From: Paraphysomonas bandaiensis
Lineage: Eukaryota > Chrysophyceae
Length of the DNA stretch: 64,000 nt
Direction of reading: 5' to 3'
Assembly (NCBI GenBank): GCA_965644295.1
Contig: CBFFRP010000218.1
Location: forward strand, 248,001 to 312,000
The notes beneath the pieces were generated by a model. That model was not told where the DNA came from. It was given only the letters and a program-made list of their open reading frames with translations, and searched no databases. Both the position numbers and the translations under genes were made by a program. This document shows, one piece after another, positions 1 through 9,562 of the stretch; the stretch's first letter is position 1, and the number at the start of each line of letters is the position of its first letter.

Positions 1-125
1 GTCAAGTTTCAATCAAGAGCGGGTTTGCCTCTCTTTGGCTGCAAGGACATGGAGGTGATGAAGGGTGCTATATGCACAGTACCCGTCGCTGGGTATATGT
101 TGTTTTATTCTTACCGCCGAGGGTC

Positions 126-1665
126 TTATAGGGTTAGACAATACACCCTGCCCATGGTGCACATGAGATGCCTGAGGTGGATATGATCCGTGGGGGACCT
201 TTGTGCAAGGTGGCGTCGGGCTCTCGAGGAGAGAGCAACATCAAGTATCTCGCTCTGGGGCAAGATGGTGTTTATATGAAGTTGCCGTGGATCTGGGGGC
301 TCCTCAATCCTGACGCCTTGTCTGGTACGCAGGTGCTGCAGAAAGTTGGAAATGCGTTGTTTGGTTCGTGAGAGGGCAGTGTTGAGTCGGAATTGAATAC
401 CAGGTATATTGGAAGTGCCTGGCGTAGCGAGAATGTGATATCCGTGCTGACTTTGTACGATGTCGTGGGTTGTGACATCTTCAGTGGTAGGGTTCATTAT
501 AAGGGACTGGCTGAAGAATGGTGTTAGATGAACCCAGCCTGAGACTAGATGTGGTTGATCAGCGTCCCATAACCTGTATGGGATAGATAGTAGATCTAAC
601 ATTATTTAAAAATCCTGCATGTTCATTTCCAGTTCGCTGTCTGATGGAGTGTTTTGAGAATGTTCGAATCGTTGCAGCAGCTTCCGGAGTGATTTTGTAG
701 AGGAAAGTGGGGTTCCTTTTGTCAAGCAGAGTGCTCTCACATGCTTGGAAATGTCGTGCGTGGACTCCACATTAGATTTGATGGAAGTCTGCAACAGCTG
801 TGCTATTAGTAGTGCGCTGCACGTGGAATCCATCTTATGTTCTGGTTTTGGAAATGTAGTCATAAAGATGTAGTTGTCTGCCCTGGAGATTTTGTCAATG
901 AAGCTGTCCCATTTCTCGGTCCTAGTTGGGGTCAGCATTTGCGTGTGTATCTCCTTTACTAGTTCTAATTGGGGAGCGACCGCTATGGTGTGGAAGTCAT
1001 CGTATCCAACCCAGTTGTTCAGAATCGTAGAGTGGAATGGCACGGAATCCGGTCCCACAGCATGGAGAATGGGGTCTGGGGTAGGACTTGTGTGAGCTGA
1101 GTCGGCTATATCCGGTGCTGGTGGGTCGCCAGTATTCAACGAGGGGTGTGTTGGAGCAGGTGATCTCCATTTGGCAGGAAAATAGTCAGTGAGGAGCGCA
1201 CACGGTGGTACAATATCCTTAGCGTGTTTGAGTGTCTTAGTCTTAGGGTGTTGTCGCGGTCCGTCACCACTATTGTCAGAGGAATATTCCTTCCCTTGGA
1301 GGGTATGTGAAGGATGAATACATAATTGTTTCTGGTGATACCATTGAGCTCCTTTAGGTTTGTGTGGTAGTGCCTGTAGTAGACGACTGCATACAAGTTC
1401 AGGGAGCCGTTCCAACAGTGTGTGGAGTTCTAGTTTTACTGGTTGCTTTGTATCCAGGAAGAAATGATCTTCAGAACAGAACACATCATGAAATGGGCGT
1501 TCTTGCGTCATGGGAAGGAAGGCTGAGTGAAAGGTAGACCAGTACATCCAGTTGTGCCCTAGGACTTCTGGTTCTTCCTGCCATATTCGGAGTCGTATGT
1601 TTAGGGCATACTGACACCATTGCCATTGCTCTGGGGGTATTCCGATGGCAGTAGGTTTCTTTCTA
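126..1665 (-). pseudogene. Broken unrecognised ORF with one in-frame stop, cut off by a repeat
   Basis: One reading frame stays open on the minus strand from about 1665 to 126, apart from a single TAA at 606-608. The part before the stop starts at an ATG at 1547 (313 codons), but the frame is also open upstream to where the minisatellite begins near 1665, so the original start is probably lost. After the stop the same frame continues through an ATG at 602 for 158 codons. I recognise no domain; the predicted protein is rich in Pro, His and Ser. Its position at the edge of a mobile-element island suggests a decayed element or a gene damaged by the repeat insertion. Stop-codon readthrough is possible but less likely. 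Confidence 0.4.
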
Positions 1666-1674
1666 CGAAGTGCT

Positions 1675-3442
1675 CTGTGATATAGTGTATATAGTGAGAT
1701 GGTACAGTGGTGTATAGTGAGATAGATAGTATAGTGGTATAATGTAGTGAGATAGTGTAGTGGTATATAGTGAGATAGCTGGTATAGTGGTATATGGTGA
1801 GATAGATGGTACAGTGGTGTATAGTGAGATGGTATAGTGGTATATCATGAGATGGTATAGTGGTATATAGTGGGATGGTATCTGGGTGTAGAGGGAATGT
1901 GTACAGTGGTGTTTAGTGAGATAGATGGTATATAGTGGTATATATTGAGATGGTATATGGGTATATAGTGAGATGGTAAATGGGGTATAGTAGTGAGATG
2001 TTATATTAGCATAGTTAGATGGTATAGTGATATTATTATTTAGTTAGAGGGTATGGTATGTATAATAACAGGGTATATTAGCATAGTTAGATGGTATAGT
2101 GATGTCTACTGAGGTGGTAATATATAGTGGTAAAATATAGTGAGATGGTATAGTGGAATATAGTGCGATAGTATAGTGGTATATACTGAGATGGTACAGT
2201 GGTATATTGTGGTATGGGATAGTGATGTATAGTAATATATATGGCGTATGGGTGTATAGAAAGAGATGGTATATTAGCATAGTGAGATGGTATAGTGGTA
2301 TGTAGTGCGATAGTATAGTGTATATAGTGAGATAGTATAGTGTATACAGTGAGATGATGTAGTGGTGTGTAGTGGGATGGTATATGGGTGTATAGTGTTA
2401 TGGTATAGTGATGTGTAGTAATATGGTATATGGGTGTATAGTGAGGTGGTATATTAGCATATTATAATATATATAGATAGTATAGTGATAATATATAGTG
2501 AGATGGTATATGGGTGTATAGTGAGATGGTATATTAGCATAGTGAGATGGTATAGTGATATATATAGTTTGATGGTATAGTGTATATAGTGAGATGGTAC
2601 AGTATTGTATAGTGAGATAGTATAGTGGTATAATGTAGTGAGATGATAGTGTAGTGGTCTATTATAATGCGATTGTATAGTGGTATATTGTGGTATGGTA
2701 TAGTGATGTATAGTAATGTGGTATATGGGTGTATAGTGAGATGGTATATTAACATAGTGAGATGGTATAGTGATAATATTATATAGTTAGATGGTATGGT
2801 ATGTATAATGAGAGGGTATATTAGCATAGTTAGATGGTATATAGTAATGTATGTGAGATGGTATAGTTGTAAAATATAGTGAGATGGTATAATGATGTAT
2901 AGAGTGAGATGATGTAGTGGCAAAATATAATGAGATGGTATAGTGGTATATCATGAGATGCTATAGTGGTATATAGTGAGATGGTATAGTGGTATATAGT
3001 GAGATGGTATCTGGGTGTATGGTGAGATGGTATATGGGTGTATTATAGTGAGATGTTATATTTGCATATACGGGTAGTGGTCTAACTAGTATGACTAGCA
3101 TTCTTCTAGCCACTAATTGATGCAAGGTCTCAACGCCTATTGCTAAATAATCAGACATTCACTATATTTGCATAGTTAGATGGTATAGTGATAATATATA
3201 TATGGGTGTGAGATGGTATATGGGTGTATTTTGAGATGGTATATGGATGTTTAGTGAGATGGTAAAGTGGTGTATAGTGAGATGGTATATGGGTGTGAGA
3301 TGGTATATGGGTGTATAGTGAGATGGTATAGTGATGTATAGTTAGATGGTATATGGGTGTATAGTGAGATGGTATAGTGGTATAATATAGTGGGATGGTA
3401 TAGTAATGCATAGTAGTATGGTATATGGGTGTATAGTGAGAT
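1675..3442. repeat. AT-rich minisatellite
   Basis: This is about 1.8 kb of degenerate tandem repeat built from variants of TAGTGAGATGGTATAGTGG, TATATGGGTGTATAG and TATTAGCATAGT. Unit length drifts around 18-24 nt, so it is a minisatellite and not a simple microsatellite. Several short ORFs run through it in all frames; their low-complexity Tyr/Ile/Ser/Thr translations are not proteins. Confidence 0.9.
3069..3162 (+). mobile_element. LINE 3'-end fragment inside the minisatellite
   Basis: Ninety-four bases of non-repeat sequence interrupt the minisatellite and are flanked by a 12-bp direct repeat TATATTTGCATA (3057-3068 and 3163-3174). The last 30 bases contain ACGCCTATTGCTA and end in AGACATTCAC, the same terminus as the longer copies ending near 49698 and 63111. 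Variable-length target duplication plus a shared 3' end and missing 5' end is the pattern of a 5'-truncated non-LTR retrotransposon. Confidence 0.7.
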
Positions 3443-3756
3443 GGTTATAGTTCATACTTGTGAACTGTATGTAATATATATGATGTGTAGTCGGTGACTT
3501 TTATAGCTGTAAAACGGAAGTAATATGGAAGAAATTAGTAAAAAATGTTATAAATAATACTTTTCACACTGTTATTATCTTCATAGTTACTTATGTGCAT
3601 AGTTATACTCTTTTCCAACCATCATCAAAAATTTCACCAGGTTTTACATCAAAAACCAGGTTTTGGTATTACCTCGACTTGAAGTCAATACTTTGTAGTT
3701 CAACTATTTAAAAAAGATAATATAGAAATATGGATTAATTAAAATGGAGCCATAAG

Positions 3757-4014
3757 AAATAAGATTTAAGGTTAGTCTTAATATTTAGTAAGAATATACT
3801 TGATATTATTAGAGATAAAGATTGAACGATAAGGCCTAATAGTATAATAGCAAGACACGTTTGAGTAGAGCGTTAGCACCACACACATGTGCGTATCTTG
3901 TACAGTCGCGTATCATGTATAGTTTGGTAATTATTCAGTCTATTTGGTATTTCATTGTATATGTGTGTTGTATTCACGCGTTAAGAGATATACGTGATTC
4001 AATGACTCCTAATA
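3757..4014 (-). repeat. 3' LTR of the intact copia element
   Basis: 258 bp, identical to 9129-9386. It follows a polypurine tract (TTGAGGGGGAG on the minus strand, 4015-4025). Confidence 0.95.
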
Positions 4015-4025
4015 CTCCCCCTCAA
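4015..4025 (-). promoter_or_regulatory. Polypurine tract
   Basis: TTGAGGGGGAG on the minus strand lies immediately upstream of the 3' LTR. This is where plus-strand cDNA synthesis is primed in LTR retrotransposons. Confidence 0.75.
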
Positions 4026-4179
4026 TGAAATAATCATATGGCGTATACATAGATATATGGATATAGGTGTATATATTTGGAGATAGTTCTACTGAGGGTA
4101 AAACCCACGAGTGCAATCACAGATTGTGGATTACACTGATGTCAACATACAGCATACTCGTGGGAAATTCCGTAGATCT

Positions 4180-7100
4180 CTAAGTCATCCATCGTGGTCT
4201 CTTGGTTGAGTTCTCTGCCGGTGGGATAGATACTTTTGTTCTTTTATTGCTAGCAGGTATGTTGATACCTCCCCCCCCCATTAGTGAATCCCGCAATCTG
4301 TGGAACGTGTTTGATGTGAGGGGTTTAGTTAGAATGTCGGCCAGCATCTCGTTTGTAGGCATGTAATCAACAATAATAGAGTGCGATGCGACTTGTTCTC
4401 TTATGAAGTGATATCTGATGGCAATATGTTTTGTTCGTCGGTGGTGTACGGGGTTTAGGCATAGTTGAATTGCACCTTTGTTGTCACACCATATGGTTGT
4501 TGAGTATGGCATGTGGAAGCCCAATTCCGAGAGTAGTGACCGTAGCCAAATAGCTTCTTGACATGCTGTTGATAGTGCCATGTACTCCGCTTCTGTAGAG
4601 GATAGAGCTACAGTAGTCTGGAGTCGTGATTGCCAGGAAATGAGACAATTTCCAATAAAGAAGCAAAACGCTGTGGTCGACCTGCGAGTTAAGTTACAGC
4701 GTGCCCAATCACTGTCAGCGAATCCAGTTAAAGTAACAGACTTCCCGGAGTACTGTAGACCTTGATCGATAGTGCCTTTGAGGTACCTAAGTATGTTTAA
4801 TGCGGCTTTGCATGTAGTTAGATTTGGATTAGTACTGAAACGAGCAAGGGTGTTTACAGCATATGCAATATCAGGTCTAGTGCACACAGCAATATACATA
4901 AGTGAACCTATGAGCTCCTTGTAAGGAAAATTTTGGACAAATTCTTGATTTTCTTGAGATAGTTGTTTCTTTTCGAGAATGTCTATATGAAAATTTGTTG
5001 TCATGGGGTGACTACGTGGCTTGCAATCTTCCATGTTGAATCTGTGGAGTAGGTTCCGTATGTATTGAGATTGATTTAGTGTCGTAGTTCGATTCTGTAT
5101 ATCCTGTTTGACGAATATGCCGAGGTAGTAATCTAGGAGGCCGAGATCATGAATGTCGAATTTTTCAGCTAACGAATTCTTGATTTGGATGATGTCAGTC
5201 CTACTTTTACCGGCGATAATGATGTCATCGACGTAAACTGCCAGAATTATGGGTCGACCATTGATTGATTTCGTGAATATGCACGGGTCGGACACTAATC
5301 TGGTAAAACCGCAGTCTAACAAATAATTAGTACAACATTTATACCAATTTAACCCGGACTGTTTGAGTCCGTATATACTCTTTAGAAGTCTGAGGACTTT
5401 ACCGTTTGGAACATTGAGACCAGCGGGTGGATACATGTAAATTTCCTCTTGGAGGTCTGCATTGATGTAAGCAGTAGAGAAATCTACCTGGTGAAGCTCC
5501 AACCCAAGTATAGTTGCTAGTGCTATGACTGTTCTCATTGATGTGGCCTTTGCGACTGGGCTGTAGGTTTCGTTGTAGTCTTTACCCTCGACCTGGGAGA
5601 AACCTTGAGCCACTAACCTCGCCTTGAAGGTAACCTCATCTCGCTTGACCTTTACCCTAAACACGAATTTTCCCCTTATAATGTTGGAATTTGCTGGTGG
5701 TGTCGTTATCCTCCAACAGCCTTTGCTCTCTAGAGACTTGATTTCTTTGTTGATGGCTTTCAGCCATTGTTCCTTGTACCTGCCTGATAGTGCCTCGCCA
5801 ACATTGTTAGGTGTGTTAGGTACATCATTGCTACATGTGTCATTTGCATGCATAATGATGTCAACATCATTCATGTATAATGTTCTGTAACTATCATGTT
5901 TATCAGGTGTTTTGTGGTTGTACAAATATCTTTTATCAACATCACAGTGGTATATATTATCACCGAATTTGTGTACATTCATGATTACCCTTTTCCTGGT
6001 CTGCCTCTTGCTGTGGAGACTTTTCTTTACGCAACGGCTCACCTTGTGTCGGTGGGGTGTCCTTACACCCGTAATTGTGCCATCCGGGCTTTGCCGGCTC
6101 CTGTCACCCAGGGAATTCACAGTCTTGATAGCTCGTTTGACCTTACGAGCAGGGTGATCACGCTTGTTGTCACCCCGTGCCTCCTTCGGCACTGTATTCC
6201 GCTGAGCTTCTGCTGTGCGGCGAGGCCTTGCCTCCTTTTCATTTGAGTAGGGTCCTCTCAAATGGCTGTGACTCCCGCCCCGTGTGGCGTCATGACGGCT
6301 GTCGGTTGAACTGCTCCTCCCTGGAGCTGTTCCTTCCACGGGGCATCCTGGTTCCTCTTGCGGGGGTGATACCGCGTTCTGATAACTGAAGTGCTCGGCG
6401 GTGTATCTTTCGATGTCCGCAGCGTGTATTGGGTCATTTAACTCGATGACTCGCCCTTCATTTTCTCGTGGGGCCAATCCTCTGTAAGCAGCCACGTGGC
6501 CTTTGATGACTGTGATTCTTGTCGTGATGTATTGGAGGCCATCCTGTGGATCTGTGTGGGTCATTCCAACGAGGTATTGGAAGCTCTCGGTTGTTCGATT
6601 CTCTGAATTTTCTTCTCTCAGTGATGATTCGATTTCAGCGTAGTAGTTTTCCTTGACGTCGGGGATGCACTCATTGAAAAAGACGTGACTTGAGATTACG
6701 AAGTCCTTGAGTGAAGGTACATATATGACGTACCCTGGTCCATCTTCTCGGTATCCCATGAAGTACCCAATATGGCTATGTGGAGACCAATCGTTTCTTC
6801 TCTGAGACTTGTCTATGAATGTATGGCATTTGCAGCCCCAAATCCTGGCGTAAGATAAATCGGGGGCCTCGTCGTGGATGAACTGATACGGTGATATGAA
6901 TCCCTTTGCAGTGGCGCATGGCAGGCGATTTTTCATATGCGTGACGGTGGACATAGCCTGTTCCCAGAAGTTGGGTGGTAGGCCCGAGTTGCAAATGGAT
7001 GCAAGCGTTCTTTCCTTGGTCGTGCGCCATGGTCGTTCTTGTATGGGGTTGTCTTCTGGCGTGTACGGAGCGTTGAAGGTCCAGGTTGATCCTAATTTTC

Positions 7101-8256
7101 TCAGCAAGTTCAGTACACGATGTGATACTAGCTCACGGCCACCATCAGCATGATAGTGTATTAGCCGTTTGCCTTTCGAATGCAGATAATCCACAATTTT
7201 CTGAATGCACTCAATGACAAAATCCTCGGTTCTGTGTTTTCCATAGAATGTCCAACTGTATCTTGAAGCTGCATCGGTAGCTCCAAAGACTACGGTGTTT
7301 CCTGTGACTATTGCTGGAGGTGAAAATGGTCCAGTAAAATCAACTGCTATAAGTCCTCCAAGCTCCTGCGATCTTCTGGTTTTTGTCGGTATCATTTGCC
7401 TTGTCTCGCGCCTATGTTTCCTCCTGTGAGCCTTGCCTTGTGCGCAGCCATCACAAAGACCTTCTGGTAGCTGTGGCGAGCTCAGGTCGGATTTTGAAAT
7501 AGTGATTCCTTTCACAAGATTCAACTTTAGTGCTTTTTGAATTAAGCCAATGGATGCGTGGGTCAACCTTCGATGTGCCAGGGAGATCGAGGAACCGCTG
7601 GATGTAGATGCCAAGTTGCACTGGTCTTGGATGTAACCTAAATCGGATAATTTGACCTCGTATAGACCGTTTTGTTTCCTGGCTGTGGTTAACAAAATTC
7701 CATCGTGGTATACGCGTGCCTCGTTTGGTCCGAATATGATATTGCAGTTGGCGTCTGTTGTCAACTGGCTGATAGAAATTAAAGTCTTTGACGCGTCTGG
7801 AACTAGCCTGCACTTGCTAATCAGTCCAAGCTTGCCGTATCCCAATGCCTGCATTTCTGATCCTGATTTGGCGGTGTAAATTGTGGTTTGATCGTAAGTG
7901 AATTCGGAGAGTAAGCTTCGTGCTGCTGTAATTGATATTGTGCAGCCAGAGTCTAGAATGCCAAATTCCTGCTTCTCGTGTTCCGTATGTAGGACGTGGT
8001 TGTCTGTGATCATCCCAGAGAATGCACTGTAGTCATTGTCATCGTTTGGCCCCTCATCGTCATAGTCTTCCAGTCTTAAGTTCGAATCCCGATGACTGTT
8101 TCTTGGGTATTTTGATGATGTGTTCTTGGAGTGATGCCCTTTCCCTCTTTTGTCGTCGTTTCGTTTGTTTGTGGACTTCTGCATCTGTTGTATGTGTTCC
8201 CACGAGTGCTTGCACTCTGCTGCGCAATGTGGTTGGATCCATTGCATCTGAAGCAC
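4180..8256 (-). CDS. pol: Copia Pol polyprotein (protease, integrase, RT, RNase H)
   Basis: The open frame is 1358 codons; it opens after a TAA and has no ATG of its own at the start (first codon GTG), so it is probably made as a Gag-Pol fusion by -1 frameshifting. In order: aspartic protease DSG at residues 102-104; integrase zinc-binding H228, H233, C268, C271; integrase catalytic D306, D371, E407; the Copia-specific GYREDGPGYVIY region near 501; reverse transcriptase from about 830 with YVDD at 1008-1011; RNase H with ADSDWA near 1180, SSTEAEYMA and DNKGA, followed by HIAIRYHFIRE. All key residues are present and there is no stop, so the enzyme may be active. It overlaps gag by 181 nt. Confidence 0.93.
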   Translation of the reverse strand: MLQMQWIQPHCAAECKHSWEHIQQMQKSTNKRNDDKRGKGHHSKNTSSKYPRNSHRDSNLRLEDYDDEGPNDDNDYSAFSGMITDNHVLHTEHEKQEFGILDSGCTISITAARSLLSEFTYDQTTIYTAKSGSEMQALGYGKLGLISKCRLVPDASKTLISISQLTTDANCNIIFGPNEARVYHDGILLTTARKQNGLYEVKLSDLGYIQDQCNLASTSSGSSISLAHRRLTHASIGLIQKALKLNLVKGITISKSDLSSPQLPEGLCDGCAQGKAHRRKHRRETRQMIPTKTRRSQELGGLIAVDFTGPFSPPAIVTGNTVVFGATDAASRYSWTFYGKHRTEDFVIECIQKIVDYLHSKGKRLIHYHADGGRELVSHRVLNLLRKLGSTWTFNAPYTPEDNPIQERPWRTTKERTLASICNSGLPPNFWEQAMSTVTHMKNRLPCATAKGFISPYQFIHDEAPDLSYARIWGCKCHTFIDKSQRRNDWSPHSHIGYFMGYREDGPGYVIYVPSLKDFVISSHVFFNECIPDVKENYYAEIESSLREENSENRTTESFQYLVGMTHTDPQDGLQYITTRITVIKGHVAAYRGLAPRENEGRVIELNDPIHAADIERYTAEHFSYQNAVSPPQEEPGCPVEGTAPGRSSSTDSRHDATRGGSHSHLRGPYSNEKEARPRRTAEAQRNTVPKEARGDNKRDHPARKVKRAIKTVNSLGDRSRQSPDGTITGVRTPHRHKVSRCVKKSLHSKRQTRKRVIMNVHKFGDNIYHCDVDKRYLYNHKTPDKHDSYRTLYMNDVDIIMHANDTCSNDVPNTPNNVGEALSGRYKEQWLKAINKEIKSLESKGCWRITTPPANSNIIRGKFVFRVKVKRDEVTFKARLVAQGFSQVEGKDYNETYSPVAKATSMRTVIALATILGLELHQVDFSTAYINADLQEEIYMYPPAGLNVPNGKVLRLLKSIYGLKQSGLNWYKCCTNYLLDCGFTRLVSDPCIFTKSINGRPIILAVYVDDIIIAGKSRTDIIQIKNSLAEKFDIHDLGLLDYYLGIFVKQDIQNRTTTLNQSQYIRNLLHRFNMEDCKPRSHPMTTNFHIDILEKKQLSQENQEFVQNFPYKELIGSLMYIAVCTRPDIAYAVNTLARFSTNPNLTTCKAALNILRYLKGTIDQGLQYSGKSVTLTGFADSDWARCNLTRRSTTAFCFFIGNCLISWQSRLQTTVALSSTEAEYMALSTACQEAIWLRSLLSELGFHMPYSTTIWCDNKGAIQLCLNPVHHRRTKHIAIRYHFIREQVASHSIIVDYMPTNEMLADILTKPLTSNTFHRLRDSLMGGGGINIPASNKRTKVSIPPAENSTKRPRWMT

Positions 8257-9119
8257 TTAACTTCGCGCGAGGCTCTTGTGACTTTGCTGGGCTTGTTGAA
8301 TTTCTTCTGTTTTCGCTGCCCGTTGTTGTGCTTCTGCTTCTTCGGTAGACGGGGGTTAAACGGCTGTTTGCCTGTTGAGCTGTAGTTTGCGCTGTCCCGT
8401 TTGGTTTCCGTATTTTGTGATAGTAGGGAGCCTACAGTGGAATGCTCGAATGCTCTCAATCTTCTTATCAGCGTTTTATAATCATCAATTGGGTTCATTT
8501 GGAGGTTGATTGCCAGGTCCTTATAGGTCTGGTTCTCATTTGAGACCATCCCTTGTCGTATTCTTGAAATAAGGTCTTGTTCAGAGACTTTGTGGCCATG
8601 TGTAGCGAGCTTTAATCGCAATTTTTCGACTTCGTCCAGGAATTGATTGATTGTTTGAGCTTGCTTGATTTTGATTGATTGCAGTTGGCCAATGAGGTCG
8701 GTTATCGTATCATTTGAGGTCTTGTCTTTGAAATGCTTTTCGATCTCTGACCATGCCCTTTTTCCATCTCCTTCAGGGACTGTTTCGATAATACCCTCTG
8801 CTTCCTCGTTTTGGCCAATCACCGCGCTGGATAGAAGTGACCATAGGTAATTGTTGCCCTCCTCGAAATACTGCATATTTTCGTCGTAGGCGTTTTTCCT
8901 GTATAGGTAGTCCTCTTCTGTTTCTTCCTCTTGACGTATAGGCTCCTCTGGCGCATCGTTTCTTAGGATGTATACTATCTTAGGCTTACGAAAGAACCAG
9001 GCTCTACTTTTCTTCTGCCATTTTGAGAAGTTCTTGGCGTCGAAGGGTGGCATGGAATCCTTCCTCTTGTCCGATGAGTCGGAGTCGGAGTTATCGTAAC
9101 TGTTAGTCTTAGAACTCAT
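8076..9119 (-). CDS. gag: Copia Gag
   Basis: This 347-codon frame starts at an ATG only 10 nt from the 5' LTR. Mid-protein it has the Copia gag capsid region, with the pattern LWSLLSSAV...W...E..F near 110-170 and the LRLKLATHGHKV segment. A partial zinc knuckle, KCFRC-x4-H, lies near residue 287-296, but the last Cys of the usual CX2CX4HX4C is missing in this frame; a Cys is reached only in the pol frame. The last 45 or so codons overlap pol. An 825-bp internal piece of this gene is repeated unchanged in each unit of the array at 11351-21502. Confidence 0.9.
   Translation of the reverse strand: MSSKTNSYDNSDSDSSDKRKDSMPPFDAKNFSKWQKKSRAWFFRKPKIVYILRNDAPEEPIRQEEETEEDYLYRKNAYDENMQYFEEGNNYLWSLLSSAVIGQNEEAEGIIETVPEGDGKRAWSEIEKHFKDKTSNDTITDLIGQLQSIKIKQAQTINQFLDEVEKLRLKLATHGHKVSEQDLISRIRQGMVSNENQTYKDLAINLQMNPIDDYKTLIRRLRAFEHSTVGSLLSQNTETKRDSANYSSTGKQPFNPRLPKKQKHNNGQRKQKKFNKPSKVTRASREVKCFRCNGSNHIAQQSASTRGNTYNRCRSPQTNETTTKEGKGITPRTHHQNTQETVIGIRT
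8139..8145 (-). promoter_or_regulatory. Candidate -1 ribosomal slippery heptamer
   Basis: GGGAAAG is read in gag phase as G GGA AAG, fitting X XXY YYZ. It lies inside the gag/pol overlap, and a -1 slip here leads directly into the pol frame. I did not establish a downstream pseudoknot. The alternative is that gag and pol were once one frame, later broken by a 2-nt insertion in the zinc knuckle. Confidence 0.4.
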
Positions 9120-9128
9120 CCGCTGCCA
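9109..9128 (-). promoter_or_regulatory. Putative primer-binding site overlapping the gag start
   Basis: The sequence directly after the 5' LTR reads TGGCAGCGGATGAGTTC. It begins with TGG, the complement of a tRNA CCA end, and the gag ATG falls at its 11th base. The matching tRNA is not identified. Confidence 0.45.
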
Positions 9129-9386
9129 AAATAAGATTTAAGGTTAGTCTTAATATTTAGTAAGAATATACTTGATATTATTAGAGATAAAGATTGAACG
9201 ATAAGGCCTAATAGTATAATAGCAAGACACGTTTGAGTAGAGCGTTAGCACCACACACATGTGCGTATCTTGTACAGTCGCGTATCATGTATAGTTTGGT
9301 AATTATTCAGTCTATTTGGTATTTCATTGTATATGTGTGTTGTATTCACGCGTTAAGAGATATACGTGATTCAATGACTCCTAATA
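9129..9386 (-). repeat. 5' LTR of the intact copia element
   Basis: 258 bp, identical to 3757-4014. It should carry the element promoter. It is followed on the plus-strand side by the ATAAG target duplication. Confidence 0.95.
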
Positions 9387-9562
9387 ATAAGCAAGAGCGG
9401 AAGCTCGCTCCTTCTTCACTATTTCTTTTGGTTAAGAAATGAAGTTTGCGGAAATCAGTTCTAGTAAAGCAATCTTAGTACTATTAGCACCACATTGTAG
9501 TTGAAATACCAATACACATCACTCTTGTAGCTTATGCATATCCTGTTGGAATAATTACCATT

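Larger units (their letters stand above)
1675..3567 (-). mobile_element. Retroposon with a 1.8-kb minisatellite tail, copy 1
   Basis: The stretch 3443-3567 is unique sequence that recurs, reverse-complemented and nearly unchanged, at 28700-28825. In both places it is joined directly to the same AT-rich minisatellite, and in both places the head ends exactly at the sequence CTTTTCAC. The second copy is flanked by a 15-bp target duplication, so head plus tail move as one unit. Read head to tail, this copy lies on the minus strand. The tail has been split by a LINE fragment (3069-3162). I see no target duplication around this copy, so its outer tail end near 1675 is approximate. Confidence 0.65.
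3757..9386 (-). mobile_element. Full-length Ty1/copia LTR retrotransposon
   Basis: The 5630-bp element has two 258-bp LTRs (3757-4014 and 9129-9386) that look identical base for base, flanked by the 5-bp target duplication ATAAG (3752-3756 and 9387-9391). Internal order on the minus strand is gag, protease, integrase, reverse transcriptase, RNase H, which is the Copia (Pseudoviridae) order. A polypurine tract precedes the 3' LTR and a short primer-binding region follows the 5' LTR. The LTR ends are TATTAGG...CTTATTT in element sense, not the usual TG...CA. Identical LTRs and open reading frames point to recent insertion. Confidence 0.95.

Noticed and set aside
1663-3411. Several minus-strand ORFs of 60-130 codons in the minisatellite
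   Set aside because: Low-complexity Tyr/Ile/Thr/Ser translations of a tandem repeat; all frames of the repeat are open by composition.
8087-8098. GTTCGAATCCCG, a tRNA B-box look-alike (also in each array unit near 11937, 15321 and 18705)
   Set aside because: It lies inside copia gag/pol coding sequence, and I find no cloverleaf or A-box at the right distance; the array copies are simply the captured gag fragment.
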